Positions 10,277 to 19,269 of a stretch of DNA of 28,828 nt are shown here, piece after piece (positions within the stretch are counted from its first letter, which is position 1; every line of letters begins with the position of its first letter). Location of the stretch: contig JADKIQ010000022.1 in the NCBI GenBank assembly GCA_016721245.1, forward strand, positions 1 through 28,828, in the 5' to 3' direction. Under the pieces are notes generated by a model. That model ran no database searches, was not told where the DNA came from, and was given only the letters and a program-made list of their open reading frames with translations. The stretch is from Sphingobacteriales bacterium (lineage in GTDB: Bacteria > Bacteroidota > Bacteroidia > Chitinophagales > JADIYW01). Both the position numbers and the translations under genes were made by a program.

Positions 10277-11275
10277 ATGATAAAAGAGCTAACACAAAGA
10301 ATTCTGGTAATGCTGTTTTTTGTAACAGTATTTTCGGGCGTATCGTATGGGCAGCAGGATGCACAGTACACGCAGTTTATGTATAATAAATTGCCACAGA
10401 ATGCGGCCTACACAGGAGCACGCGAGGTATTAAGTATCCGCGCCTTGTACCGCGACCAGTGGACGGGCGGCAAGAACGGCGGCATCGCAGGTGCACCGAA
10501 GACGACGAGTTTCAGTATTCACAGTCCGTTGAAGAACGACCATTTTGCACTGGGCTTCTGGTTTGTGAACGACCGCTTAGGGCTTGAGCATAAGAATCAG
10601 TTTAATGTTACGTATGCGTACCGTTTAAATTTAGGGAAGAAGGTAAAGTTGAGCCTTGGGATGAATGCGGGTTTGCTGTGGTATAAACTGAATGCGACGG
10701 ATGCCTTACTGACGGATCCGAATGATCCGGCGTTTTCACAGAACGTTAGCCGTGTTTTACCGGATGTTGGTGCAGGCTTGTATATTTACCATCCGAACTT
10801 TTACTTTGGAGCGAGTGTGCCGAACTTTATCAAAGGTGACTTAACGGCGAAGAACCAGTCTGGTAGTGACGCGAAACGCACGGCGCACGTAGTGCTGATG
10901 GCGGGTGGAGTTATCCCAGCGGGCAAGGTATTAAAAATCCGTCCGCAGATCCAGTATAGATACCTGGCGAATGCGCAGTCTAAGATACCGCACACGATGG
11001 ATTTTAACTTAAGTTTGCTAATCTATAACCGGGTGAATATCGGCGGTCAGTACCGCACGTCGTTTGGCAATAAAAATGAGGGAGTGAAACTGACGAATCC
11101 GGACAGTTTTGATTTTATGTTAGAGGTGTGGCCGACCAAACAGCTGATGATTGGTTATGCGTATGATTATACGCTGACGAAACTGGCGAACTACAACCGC
11201 GGGAGCCATGAGGTTATTATCGGCTACGACTTTGCGTTCGAGAAGAAAAAAGTAATCACCCCGAGATACTTCTAA
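10277..11275 (+). CDS. PorP/SprF-family type IX secretion membrane protein
   Basis: A 332-aa outer-membrane beta-barrel. It has a signal peptide (MIKELTQRILVMLFFVTVFS...GVSYGQ) followed by QDAQYTQFMYNKLPQNAAYT, then ALYRDQWTG, GAPKTTSFSIHSPL and GLEHKNQFNVTYAYRL, the conserved opening of the PorP/SprF family; repeated amphipathic strands run to GYDFAFEKK. The family is needed for secretion or surface attachment of T9SS cargo with type B sorting domains, and PorP/SprF genes typically lie next to the cargo gene, as here (76 bases after the adhesin stop, separated by a hairpin). The ATG at 10277 gives a clean signal peptide; the leader upstream is purine-rich without a strong Shine-Dalgarno, common in Bacteroidota. 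The frame is intact. Confidence 0.93.
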   Translation: MIKELTQRILVMLFFVTVFSGVSYGQQDAQYTQFMYNKLPQNAAYTGAREVLSIRALYRDQWTGGKNGGIAGAPKTTSFSIHSPLKNDHFALGFWFVNDRLGLEHKNQFNVTYAYRLNLGKKVKLSLGMNAGLLWYKLNATDALLTDPNDPAFSQNVSRVLPDVGAGLYIYHPNFYFGASVPNFIKGDLTAKNQSGSDAKRTAHVVLMAGGVIPAGKVLKIRPQIQYRYLANAQSKIPHTMDFNLSLLIYNRVNIGGQYRTSFGNKNEGVKLTNPDSFDFMLEVWPTKQLMIGYAYDYTLTKLANYNRGSHEVIIGYDFAFEKKKVITPRYF

Positions 11276-11313
11276 GGAAAGAAAAAGGAAACAACCAAGA
11301 ATATAAGCTAAAT

Positions 11314-13668
11314 ATGAATACGACACCAACACTATTAGCGAAGAGCAAAGAAGTAATAATGGCGCTGCTGTTATTGCTAAGCATTAACCTTCTGCACGGT
11401 CAGGATATAGAAGGGGGCGGCACGAAGGCGCCGGAGATAGGCGGTTACAGCAAAGCGGAGAAGCTGTACAATGCGCTGGCCTACCATGAAGCGATTCCGT
11501 TGTATGAGAGCTATTTGCAGAAGCACGACAGTGCACGAGCAATGGCCCACCTTGGGGATTGCTACCGCCTGACGTCAAGATATGATAAGGCGGAATACTG
11601 GTACAGCAAAGCGGTATCAAAGGGCGATGTGGAGCCGAAGTACAAGTTGTACCTGGCACAGATGGAGCAGGTAAACGGGAAGTATGAAGACGCTGCGAAA
11701 TGGTATGCGAAGTATAAAGAAGAAGTACCTGAGGACCGACGAAGCACGAATGAGATGAAAGCATGTTCGGACTACGGACAGTTCCTGCTGAGCCGGGACC
11801 GCTATACGGTAAAGAACCTGAGTTTTAACAGTGGTGGTTATGACTTTAGCTCGGCGAGCTATGACGGTGGCTTAATATTCTCCTCATCACGCGACAGTGC
11901 AAAAGCGATCAGCAGAGAGCACACGTGGACGGGTACGGAGTTTTTTGATATGTGGTATGTCAAAGGCGACAAGACGAGCTTTGGTAAACCACAGCGTCTG
12001 AAAGGGGATGCCGCTACGAAATACCACGAAGGCGCAGTAAGCTTTACGGGCGACAGCAAGAAGGTGTACTATACGAGAAATAACTATTTTAATAATAAAG
12101 TAAAGACGAGTTCGGATAAGATCGTGAAGCTGAAGATTTACGAATCGGATGTGGATGGCAGAACGTGGAAGAACGACAAGAGCTTTGCGTTCAATAACGA
12201 TGAGTACAGTGTGGGTCACCCTGCGCTGACAGCGGATGGCAATACGATGTACTTTGTGAGCGATATGCCGGGCGGCTATGGCAGCACGGATATCTATGTA
12301 ACGAAGAAAGAAGGCGAGACATGGAGTACGCCGAAGAACGTAGGACCGGATATCAATACGGAAGGCAGAGAGATGTTCCCTTATGTAGATAAAGACGGAG
12401 AGCTTTATTTTTCGAGTGATGCACATGGCGGCTTAGGGGGTCTGGATATCTTCCGGGTGAAACCGAATGCGAAGACAGGGAAATGGGGCAAGATCAGAAA
12501 CATCGGCGCACCGATTAACAGCAGCTACGATGACTTTAGCTTACACTATGGCACGGATAAGAGCTACGGGTACTTCACCTCTGACCGCCCGGATGGTCAT
12601 GGGTTGGATGATATCTATACGTTTACGGACGATGGCATCTTTTTGGAAGGCATTGTAGTGGATGCGGAGACGGGCGAGCCGATTTGTGCGAGCAAGGTGC
12701 TGATGAAGGCGAAGGCAGATGGCAGTGAAAGAGGAAGAGTGACGACGGAATGCGACGGAGAGTTTGAGTTCAATGTAGTAAGAAATACGGACTATCAGTT
12801 CAGCGGCAGTGCGGATGGCTATAATACGAATGACAGTGTAACGGCGACGACGAAAGGCGTAGGCCCTGGCGGCAAGGTGTTTGTAAAAATCCCTTTGACG
12901 AAGAAGAAGAACTATGCGATGAGCATCACGGTGTTGGGCAGAACGCCGAAGAGTCCGAAAGACAGTGCAGGCACGCTGATAGCGTTACCGAATGCGAAGA
13001 TCTTGTTGTCGAGCCAGTGTGAAGGGTGGACGAAAGCGTTTACGACGGATGCGAACGGTAAGATCTGTGAAGAGGTTAGATGCGACTGTGATTACATTGT
13101 GGTGGCGAATGCGAAGGATTACCTTCCGGGCAGCACGAGTGTGTTGAAAGACGATAAGGAATGTGTAATAGACCGCAAGTGCGGAGTGAATCCGAAGGAA
13201 GTGGAAGTGATACTGGATGCGATACCAGGCGGAGATGAACCAGGTGGTCCGATAGAGCTGAAAGATATCTACTATGACTTTGACAAATGGTATATCAGAA
13301 CGGAGAGTGAAGGAGAGCTGGGCAAGCTGTTAGGTTTTATGCAGGAGAATCCGGATGCGATTGTGGAGATCGGCTCTCATACGGATGCGCGAGCACCGTT
13401 TGATTACAACATCAAGCTGTCACAGCGCCGAGCACAGAGTGTGGTGGACTGGCTGATAGCACGAGGAGTTAGCAAATCGAGACTGAAGCCGAAGGGTTAT
13501 GGAGAGACGCAGCCGAGAAACGGTTGTACGGATGGTGTACCATGTTCAGAGTATGAACACCAGCGAAACCGAAGAACGGAGTTCAGGGTAGTAGGCGGTA
13601 ACATCAACGTGAAGTCGCTGGAACGCTTCGACATGCAGGTAGACCCTTGTAAAGTCTGTCCGTTCTAA
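11314..13668 (+). CDS. OmpA-family protein with TPR, PD40 and CarboxypepD_reg domains (PorE-like)
   Basis: A 784-aa envelope protein with a signal peptide ending near LLHGQ (about residue 30). TPR-like helices follow (about 35-140: AEKLYNALAYHEAIPLYESY, MAHLGDCYRLTSRYDKAEYW), then PD40/WD40-like blades (about 160-440: MYFVSDMPGGYGSTDIYV, ELYFSSDAHGGLGGLDIF, GYFTSDRPDGHGLDDIYTF). Next is a carboxypeptidase-regulatory-like domain (about 450-540: LEGIVVDAETGEPICASKV) and an OmpA C-terminal domain (about 655-770) with IEIGSHTDAR-like and LSQRRAQSVVDWL motifs that carry the peptidoglycan-binding Asp and Arg. This order matches PorE of Porphyromonas, which links the T9SS to peptidoglycan. It follows porP by 38 bases and probably shares its transcript. 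An alternative start is the ATG at 11359; 11314 also gives a plausible signal peptide. Confidence 0.9.
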   Translation: MNTTPTLLAKSKEVIMALLLLLSINLLHGQDIEGGGTKAPEIGGYSKAEKLYNALAYHEAIPLYESYLQKHDSARAMAHLGDCYRLTSRYDKAEYWYSKAVSKGDVEPKYKLYLAQMEQVNGKYEDAAKWYAKYKEEVPEDRRSTNEMKACSDYGQFLLSRDRYTVKNLSFNSGGYDFSSASYDGGLIFSSSRDSAKAISREHTWTGTEFFDMWYVKGDKTSFGKPQRLKGDAATKYHEGAVSFTGDSKKVYYTRNNYFNNKVKTSSDKIVKLKIYESDVDGRTWKNDKSFAFNNDEYSVGHPALTADGNTMYFVSDMPGGYGSTDIYVTKKEGETWSTPKNVGPDINTEGREMFPYVDKDGELYFSSDAHGGLGGLDIFRVKPNAKTGKWGKIRNIGAPINSSYDDFSLHYGTDKSYGYFTSDRPDGHGLDDIYTFTDDGIFLEGIVVDAETGEPICASKVLMKAKADGSERGRVTTECDGEFEFNVVRNTDYQFSGSADGYNTNDSVTATTKGVGPGGKVFVKIPLTKKKNYAMSITVLGRTPKSPKDSAGTLIALPNAKILLSSQCEGWTKAFTTDANGKICEEVRCDCDYIVVANAKDYLPGSTSVLKDDKECVIDRKCGVNPKEVEVILDAIPGGDEPGGPIELKDIYYDFDKWYIRTESEGELGKLLGFMQENPDAIVEIGSHTDARAPFDYNIKLSQRRAQSVVDWLIARGVSKSRLKPKGYGETQPRNGCTDGVPCSEYEHQRNRRTEFRVVGGNINVKSLERFDMQVDPCKVCPF

Positions 13669-13686
13669 AGAGAGTATAAACTGAAT

Positions 13687-13718
13687 AAAAAGCCTTCCAT
13701 TTAACGGAAGGCTTTTTT
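13687..13718 (+). terminator. Intrinsic terminator after the OmpA-family gene
   Basis: AGCCTTCC (13691-13698), loop ATTTAAC, GGAAGGCT (13706-13713), then T6. The A-run just before the stem pairs with the T-run, so it can also act on the opposite strand. It closes the adhesin-porP-ompA module 18 bases after the stop. Confidence 0.9.
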
Positions 13719-13788
13719 ATGCAAAAAATACAGTTTAATTTATGGAATTCGGCAGTTAAATGTATCTCAATAGACAGAAGATACTTTT

Positions 13789-15067
13789 ATGCAGGAGCGA
13801 TTGTTACACTTTATCTGGCAGAATAAATTATTCAACACAAAAGAATTTAAAAACGCTGAACGGCAGCGAGCTTCAGATTCTTGATTTTGGAAAATACAAT
13901 ACAGACGGAGGTCCCGATTTCTGGAATGCAAAAATCAAAATTGACGATGTTATTCTGATTGGAAATATTGAATTGCATATACATGCGTCCGACTGGAAGT
14001 TGCACAAACACGAACAGGATAAAAAATATAACAATGTAATTTTGCATGTCATATATTTTAATGATGAACCAGTTTCTAATCTTCCAACATTAGAGTTAAA
14101 CGGACGCATTCCCGCTGTTTTATTAGATAAATATGAAGCCATGATGCTTTCTCAGAAAAATTTAATCTGTGAAAATTTATTCGATACTATTGATGAGTTT
14201 ACGTTTGAAAACTGGAAAGAAAGACTCGTAATAGAGCGTATGGAAAGAAAGTCAGCAGAAATTTTAGAGAATCTGAAATTAAATAATAACGACTGGGAAC
14301 AAACGTGTTATCAGTTGCTTGGTAAATATTTCGGAAGCCATATCAATAAGGAACCCTTTGAATTACTGACCCGTTTCTTATATTACAAAATCTTATTAAA
14401 GCACAAAGAAGATGTTTTTCAGCTGGAAGCCTTGCTGTTTGGTGTTGCAGGGTTTTTAAATAAAGATTTTGTCGAAATATATCCAAGAGAACTTAAGCAG
14501 GAGTATGAATTTCTGAAGCATAAATACGACTTGAAGCAAATACAGGAACACCACTGGCAGTTTCTGCGCATTCGGCCGGTTTCTTTTCCGACGATACGTA
14601 TTGCCTGGTTTGCAAAAGTAATGCAGCAAATGCCTTTGTTAAATACCATTTTAGAATCAAAAGAAGAAAATCATTTTTTAGATAATATTGAGGTGTCCGA
14701 ATACTGGAACGAACACTATGTATTAGATAAATTAAGCAAACATAAATCCAAAACCATAGGCGAAGATTTCAAATCCATTCTAAAGATCAATGTATTTGCG
14801 CCGGTTTTGTTTGCCTATGGAAAACACCGGAATGATGATAGTTATACGGATAAAGCGTTCCAGTTGTTGTATCAAATACATGGCGAGTCGAACACGAAAA
14901 CAAAAATCTTCGAATCAACTAAATTTAAACATGAAAACGCATTTGATACGCAGGCAATGATAGAATTATACGATAACTACTGTACACGCAAACGATGTCT
15001 GGAATGTGCCATCGGACATAAAATTTTACGCACGAATAATCCCGAACTTATTGCAAATAATTTATAA
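13789..15067 (+). CDS. DUF2851 family protein (frameshift near 13843)
   Basis: An uncharacterised protein common in Bacteroidota. Recognisable features are the N-terminal block LNGSELQILDFGKYNTDGGP-DFWNAKIKID, then GNIELHIHASDWKLHKH and NVILHVIYFND, and a C-terminal Cys-containing end (YCTRKRCLECAIG). The downstream frame is open from 13760, but its first residues do not fit the family. The ATG at 13789, in another frame, gives MQERLLHFIWQNKLFNTK, which joins NLKTLNGS if one base (the G at 13843) is removed. I therefore place the start at 13789. The joined protein is about 425 aa. The H.H and D residues of the N-terminal half suggest metal binding, but no function is known to me. It lies after the OmpA terminator and is clearly more AT-rich than the adhesin module. 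Confidence 0.85.
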
Positions 15068-15076
15068 CTTTAAAAC

Positions 15077-15325
15077 ATGTTAGAAAAACCGTTCAGATTA
15101 TTTCAATCCCGTTCGTTGCGTGACGCAATAGAAATGAGCGTATATGGCGTTTGTTCATACCTCGGCAGAAAATTATCCATGCCTTCCAAGCGTGTGCGAC
15201 TCTTCTTTATTTACACCTCTTTCATCGCATTAGGTTCTCCCATTATCATTTACCTCATTCTTACATTTATACTCAATATGCGTTATATGATTAATAATAA
15301 ACGAAACCCTGTATGGGATATTTAA
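15077..15325 (+). CDS. Small PspC-domain membrane protein
   Basis: 82 aa. The core VYGVCSYLGRKLSMPSKRVR, followed by a hydrophobic segment FFIYTSFIALGSPIIIYLIL and then TFILNMRY, is the PspC domain pattern: a 'GVC..L....G......R..F' start with one long membrane hairpin or helix. In enterobacteria PspC acts in membrane-stress sensing; in Bacteroidota short stand-alone PspC proteins are common with no proven role. It starts 9 bases after the DUF2851 stop, so the two are likely co-transcribed. No Shine-Dalgarno stands out. Frame intact. Confidence 0.8.
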   Translation: MLEKPFRLFQSRSLRDAIEMSVYGVCSYLGRKLSMPSKRVRLFFIYTSFIALGSPIIIYLILTFILNMRYMINNKRNPVWDI

Positions 15326-15360
15326 TAGAGTTGTGAGTCGTAAGTAATAAGTTGTAAGTA

Positions 15361-15831
15361 ATGAAATCTGCGCCGCTTTCTGAAGAACAAATCATCAAAA
15401 AACTCGAATCTTTTTGTGCTTACCGAGAACGCTGTGAATCGGAAGTAAAACAAAAATTATATCAGTTGGCGGCAGATGTAAAAGAAACGGATTTCTACAT
15501 AAACTATTTGAAAGAAAATAATTTCCTGAATGAAGACCGTTTTATCGCAGCATTTGCACGTGGGAAATTCAACATTAAAAGCTGGGGTAAACGAAAAATA
15601 ATTCAGGAACTGCAGGTAAAAAGAATTGATTCAAAAAAGATACTGCAAAGTATTGAAAATATAGACGAAGGGCAGTATTTTGTGCGATTGCAGGATTTGC
15701 TGGAAAAGAAATTAAGAACAATAAAAGAAATCGATGTTTTTAAAAAGAAGCAAAAACTGATGCAATATGCTATGCAAAAGGGCTATGAAATGGAATTAAT
15801 TATTGAAGCACTGAAAGAAATAAATTTATAA
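15361..15831 (+). CDS. recX: RecX family regulatory protein
   Basis: 156 aa, the usual length for RecX. Three-helix repeats are visible: ALSEEQ-like start SEEQIIKKLESFCAYRERCE with SEVKQKL, then YLKENNFLNEDRFIAAFARG and KSWGKRKIIQELQVKRID. 'R..S..E....L', 'L....F.ND.RFA..F...K' and 'G...I..EL..KGI' are the family signatures. RecX binds RecA filaments and limits strand-exchange activity; no recA gene lies in this window. The gene follows the PspC gene by 35 bases that contain a small repeated GTAAGTAAT motif, and is followed after 2 bases by the RidA-family gene, so an operon is likely. Frame intact. Confidence 0.88.
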   Translation: MKSAPLSEEQIIKKLESFCAYRERCESEVKQKLYQLAADVKETDFYINYLKENNFLNEDRFIAAFARGKFNIKSWGKRKIIQELQVKRIDSKKILQSIENIDEGQYFVRLQDLLEKKLRTIKEIDVFKKKQKLMQYAMQKGYEMELIIEALKEINL

Positions 15832-15833
15832 TA

Positions 15834-16220
15834 ATGAACAGACAAACGTACACAGAAGGCTCGCCATGGGAACCCATCGTTGGTTATGCAAGAGCAGTAA
15901 AAATCGGAAATGTAATTGAAATATCGGGAACCACCGCCAGTGTAAACGGCGAAGTTGTAGGGAAGGGGGATGTATACGAGCAGACAAAATGTATTCTGCA
16001 AAAATTTGAGAAAGTGCTAAACGAATTAGACGCTTCCATGAATGATGTGGTTCGTACGCGTATTTTTTGTACGGATATTTCACAATGGGAAGCCATCGGA
16101 AAAGCACACGGAGAATTCTTCGGAGAAATAAAACCCACAACCGGTATGTATCAGATTTCTAAACTGATTTCTGATGATTTGCTCGTAGAAATAGAGGCTA
16201 CGGCGATTCTCAGCGAATAG
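15834..16220 (+). CDS. RidA (YjgF/YER057c/UK114) family protein without the usual catalytic Arg
   Basis: 128 aa, matching the family length. GNVIEISGTTASVNGEVVGK, then EQTKCILQKFEKVLNELDAS, DVVRTRIFCTDISQWEAIGK, and the C-terminal LLVEIEATAIL, are the family landmarks. In canonical RidA (imine/enamine deaminase) the 'PARS..EV..L' segment carries the catalytic Arg; the aligned segment here is PTTGMYQISKL, with Thr at about residue 103 in that place. It therefore probably belongs to a Rid subfamily with a different or no deaminase activity. It starts 2 bases after the recX stop, which suggests translational coupling. Confidence 0.88.
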   Translation: MNRQTYTEGSPWEPIVGYARAVKIGNVIEISGTTASVNGEVVGKGDVYEQTKCILQKFEKVLNELDASMNDVVRTRIFCTDISQWEAIGKAHGEFFGEIKPTTGMYQISKLISDDLLVEIEATAILSE

Positions 16221-16256
16221 TTGCATATTAAAGGATAGTTTTTTATCTTTATTGGC

Positions 16257-16472
16257 ATGAAGAAGAACCTTGCCTACTTACTATTGCTGTTTTTTAGTTC
16301 AGTAATTATCATGTCTTGTCACGAAGGTGTTGGCTGCCCTGCCGACCAATATAACGATTGGAAAAAAATTGAAGCGAACAGAAAACAACAATTAAAAAGC
16401 CCCAAAAACCCAAATAGCGGAAAGGGTAAAAAAGGCTCCAACGTTGTTGGTAACGGTGTGGTGCCTAAATAA
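16257..16472 (+). CDS. Small lipoprotein, function unknown
   Basis: 71 aa. It has a lysine start, a hydrophobic stretch (LAYLLLLFFSSVIIM) and a lipobox ending SC at residue 21, so lipidation at Cys21 is expected. The mature part is about 50 aa, basic and low-complexity toward the end (KSPKNPNSGKGKKGSNVVG), preceded by GCPADQYNDWKK. I do not recognise a family. It lies 36 bases after the RidA-family gene and 5 bases before the next lipoprotein gene. Confidence 0.65.
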   Translation: MKKNLAYLLLLFFSSVIIMSCHEGVGCPADQYNDWKKIEANRKQQLKSPKNPNSGKGKKGSNVVGNGVVPK

Positions 16473-16477
16473 AATAC

Positions 16478-17281
16478 ATGCAGAAATATATTTTTCTCCT
16501 GTCACTTTTTTTGTTTGCCTGTAAAAAGGATGATAACGACCCGAGAATTCTCACACGGCAGCAACCTTCTAAAATTACAAAATATGTATACGATACAGCC
16601 ATAAGCACTGAGAGTAAGGCTTTCGATATATCATTGTATTATAATTTTGAAAAAGAACGATACGACAGTATTCGTTTCGGGCAAAGCAGGAGTTTTGTTT
16701 TTGATTATACCCGCTTCGCCTCCGACTATATTGCAAAGGCAGATTATTCCGATATTTCCAACGCATATGATCAGCTCTTTTTTGATATTCAAAATAATGT
16801 GCTGCAGAAATACACAACAACAGGTTCGCCTGCCACGGATTCCACTTTGCTACAATATGATTCTATCGGCAGAATAAATAAACTGCAATATTATACAGCA
16901 AGCTCTTTTTTAAATTTTACTATTAAATACAATTACAAATACGATACTATTTTTCAGTATAAAAGTTTTGAGGATGCAAGTTGCCGGACAACGGATACCA
17001 TTCTTTTAACCGGTAAAAGATTTAACAGTCAGCTTCCTTATTTATTATTGCTTAATTTCTACACTAAATGTAATGTATCCATTAGCACGGGTTTGTTATA
17101 TGCCTTACCTATATCTACCTATAATTATTATATTCCGAGAAAAGTGATAAACGGAGAGATTGTTGTGACTTATAGTTATACAGCAGATATCAAAGGGAGA
17201 CTTGCGAGTTTAACCACTAGTTCTGTAAATATTTCTACCTTGAAAATAATCAGTCAGGAGAGATTTGTATTTGAATATTAG
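16478..17281 (+). CDS. Putative lipoprotein of 267 aa, function unknown
   Basis: The signal is MQKYIFLLSLFLFAC with a lipobox LFAC at residue 15, then an acidic/basic tether KKDDNDP. The body is rich in Tyr, Asp, Ser and Thr, with repeated short strand-like phrases: LLQYDSIGRINKLQYYT, TIKYNYKYDTIF and VTYSYTADIKGRLASLT. These 'YDSIGRI.KLQYY'-type phrases resemble the YD/strand repeats of secreted Bacteroidota lipoproteins, but I cannot name a family. Spacing of 5 bases from the preceding lipoprotein gene suggests they are made together. Frame intact. Confidence 0.65.
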   Translation: MQKYIFLLSLFLFACKKDDNDPRILTRQQPSKITKYVYDTAISTESKAFDISLYYNFEKERYDSIRFGQSRSFVFDYTRFASDYIAKADYSDISNAYDQLFFDIQNNVLQKYTTTGSPATDSTLLQYDSIGRINKLQYYTASSFLNFTIKYNYKYDTIFQYKSFEDASCRTTDTILLTGKRFNSQLPYLLLLNFYTKCNVSISTGLLYALPISTYNYYIPRKVINGEIVVTYSYTADIKGRLASLTTSSVNISTLKIISQERFVFEY

Positions 17282-17304
17282 GATAAACAGCATTCTAATT
17301 GCTT

Positions 17305-18764
17305 ATGATAAAAAGCTATAAACATCAGGTATTTATTGTCATCGGCATTCTGTTGTCCTTGTTTCTTTTTGCTTCAAATCCCTTACAATTGGATGATAAA
17401 GCAGCAACAGTATTAGCTATAGCCTTCCTCGTTATTTTTCTCTGGATTACAGAAGCTATTCCCATGGCGGCTACAGCATTGCTGCCTCTCGTACTGTTTC
17501 CATTGCTGGATATCATGCCGGTAAAAGACGTGGCGAAATCATACGGCGATCCGATCATCTTTTTATTTATGGGCGGATTTTTTCTCGGCTCGCCATCGAA
17601 AAATGGAATTTGCATAAACGCATAGCCCTCAATATTGTCCGCATTTCCGGAACCAACGGCAACAGTATCATCTTAGGTTTTATTATGGCAACAGGCGGCA
17701 TCAGTATGTGGCTGAGCAATACGGCGACCACCATGATGTTGTTTCCGATAGCAACATCTGTTATACTGGTAATGAAAGAAAATCATACGCAGGGAAATCA
17801 GCAGAATTTTTCTATCGCACTGATGCTGGTCATTGCCTATGCCTCCAATTTAGGAGGTATTGCTACGATTATTGGCACACCGCCCAATGTGGCGTACGTT
17901 GGTTTTATCAAAGATAAGCTGCATCATTCCATTGATTTTTTCGACTGGATGAAATTGTGTATGCCTTTGTCTATAGCATTATTGCTGATGCTGTACATCG
18001 TTACCACGCGTTTTTTATATCCTAATAAAATGGAGAAAAGCGAAGCGACGGCAAATTATATTAAGGAAGAAATAAATAAACTCGGTAAAATGTCCGTTAC
18101 CGAATGGCGCGTGCTGCTTATCTTTTTACTGACCGCATTTTTATGGATTACACAAGCAATCTGGAACAAATTATTTCAGCTGAAATTAGACGATGCCATC
18201 ATTGCGCTCATCGGTGCGTTGCTGTTGTTTTCCGTTCCTTCCGGAATGAAGAATGAAGACGAAGAAAATGCTGCTTACCTGCCAATTTTAGAATGGAAAG
18301 ATACGAAGCGAATGGCCTGGGGAATCCTGATTTTATTTGGCGGCGGCTTAGCGCTGGCAAAAGGACTGGAAGAAGCAGGATTGATACAATTGCTGGGAAA
18401 TGTATTGGCGCAAATAGCACCCGATAATTTATTTTTACTGATACTCTTAATCACCACATTGTCTGTCTTTATCAGCGAAGTGATGAGCAATGTGGCACAG
18501 GTAATTATCTTCGCACCCGTCGTGACAGCGTTAGCTGTTTCTTTAAATATTAATCCCTTACTGCTCGGTATCCCAATGTGCCTGGGAGCCAGTTGTGCCG
18601 GTATGCTGCCCATGGGTACACCACCTAATGCCATTGCCTTTTCCAGCGGACAAATCGCTTTAAAAGACATGTTAAAAACAGGCTTCGCGATGAATGTCAT
18701 CAGCATTCTGTTTATCACATTAGCCTGCTATTTCTTACTGCCGCTGATGATGGATTTGAAATGA
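17305..18764 (+). CDS. DASS/SLC13-family anion (dicarboxylate/sulfate) symporter, frameshift near 17588
   Basis: A polytopic inner-membrane transporter of about 486 aa once joined. The first frame ends FLFMGGFFLG and the second continues LAIEKWNLHKRIALNIVRIS; one base is missing in GGCTCGCC at about 17588. Family landmarks: SNTATTMMLFPIA (first SNT motif), GGIATIIGTPPN, then in the second half SEVMSNVAQVIIFAPV (SNV in place of the second SNT) and LPMGTPPNAIAFSSG. Members import di- or tricarboxylates, sulfate or similar anions with Na+; the substrate cannot be told from this sequence. The ATG at 17305 is chosen over an upstream TTG. It ends in a hairpin shared with a converging gene. Confidence 0.88.
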
Positions 18765-18795
18765 TACAGTCCGAAGTTTAATCTTCGAACTGTAT
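18764..18795. terminator. Hairpin between converging genes (possible bidirectional terminator)
   Basis: ATACAGT-C-CGAAG (18764-18776), loop TTTAAT, CTTCG-A-ACTGTAT (18783-18795): 12 pairs with one mismatch. It overlaps the end of the transporter gene and the last codons of the 92-aa minus-strand gene. No strong T-run on either side, so termination is a guess from position. Confidence 0.5.
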
Positions 18796-19056
18796 GCAAA
18801 TTTCCGAATAGATTTTTAGGTTTCTGTTACTTTCTCTGGCCTCCCGGGTAAAATGGATAACTTCTTCTCTTAATTCGCTCAGTTCTTTTATTCTTTGTTT
18901 TGAAAGGTAATCAGGCTCATCATATTTTACCATTGAAGTGAAATTTTTAAGATTGTGAAAATTGATTTTAGATTTAATCATTTCCAATAAAATTTCTTCT
19001 GCTTCATTGGGTGTAAATGTTCCTGCAATAAGATCTAATGTTTGTATTGATTCCAT
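18778..19056 (-). CDS. Small helical protein, Bacteroidota-type, function unknown
   Basis: 92 aa, predicted all-helical and charged, with the phrases TPNEAEEILLEMIKSKINFH, NLKNFTSMVKYDEPD and QRIKELSELREEVIHF. The 'A.EIL...I..KI.FHNLKNF.S...' core recurs in small uncharacterised Bacteroidota proteins, as far as I recall; no function is known to me. It begins 10 bases after the stop of the 55-aa membrane-protein gene and is on the icd strand, so a three-gene transcript icd - 55 aa - 92 aa is likely. A coiled coil in the C-terminal half is plausible. Frame intact. Confidence 0.7.
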   Translation of the reverse strand: MESIQTLDLIAGTFTPNEAEEILLEMIKSKINFHNLKNFTSMVKYDEPDYLSKQRIKELSELREEVIHFTREARESNRNLKIYSEICIQFED

Positions 19057-19066
19057 GATAAGTAGT

Positions 19067-19234
19067 TTAAGTTGATTTAGTGATTAATTTAAAAAGATGC
19101 AATCCTGTAATGATGCAAAGTGCACTGTACAATTCTCCAGATATAAAATCTATGGTATGATGTGAAACAATAACACAGCCAAGCATTACGGTTAAAAAAA
19201 ACACCACTTGTATAGTCTGAAGAGTTGATTTCAT
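19067..19234 (-). CDS. 55-aa two-helix membrane protein
   Basis: Too short for many gene finders. Translation begins MKSTLQTIQVVFFLTVMLGC and continues VIVSHHTIDFISGELYSALC, IITGLHLFKLITKST, stop. Two hydrophobic helices (about residues 8-24 and 35-50) separated by a short HHTIDFISGE loop suggest a hairpin in the inner membrane. It starts 35 bases after the icd stop and ends 10 bases before the 92-aa gene. The close packing between two genes on the same strand and the clean membrane profile argue that it is real; no homologue is recognised. Confidence 0.6.
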   Translation of the reverse strand: MKSTLQTIQVVFFLTVMLGCVIVSHHTIDFISGELYSALCIITGLHLFKLITKST

Positions 19235-19269
19235 TGGGATGATTTTAATGTTTAGAAATTTGGTTGCTG

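Noticed and set aside
17299..17304. TTG start for the DASS transporter
   Set aside because: The ATG two codons later fits the usual short N-terminus; nothing supports the TTG.
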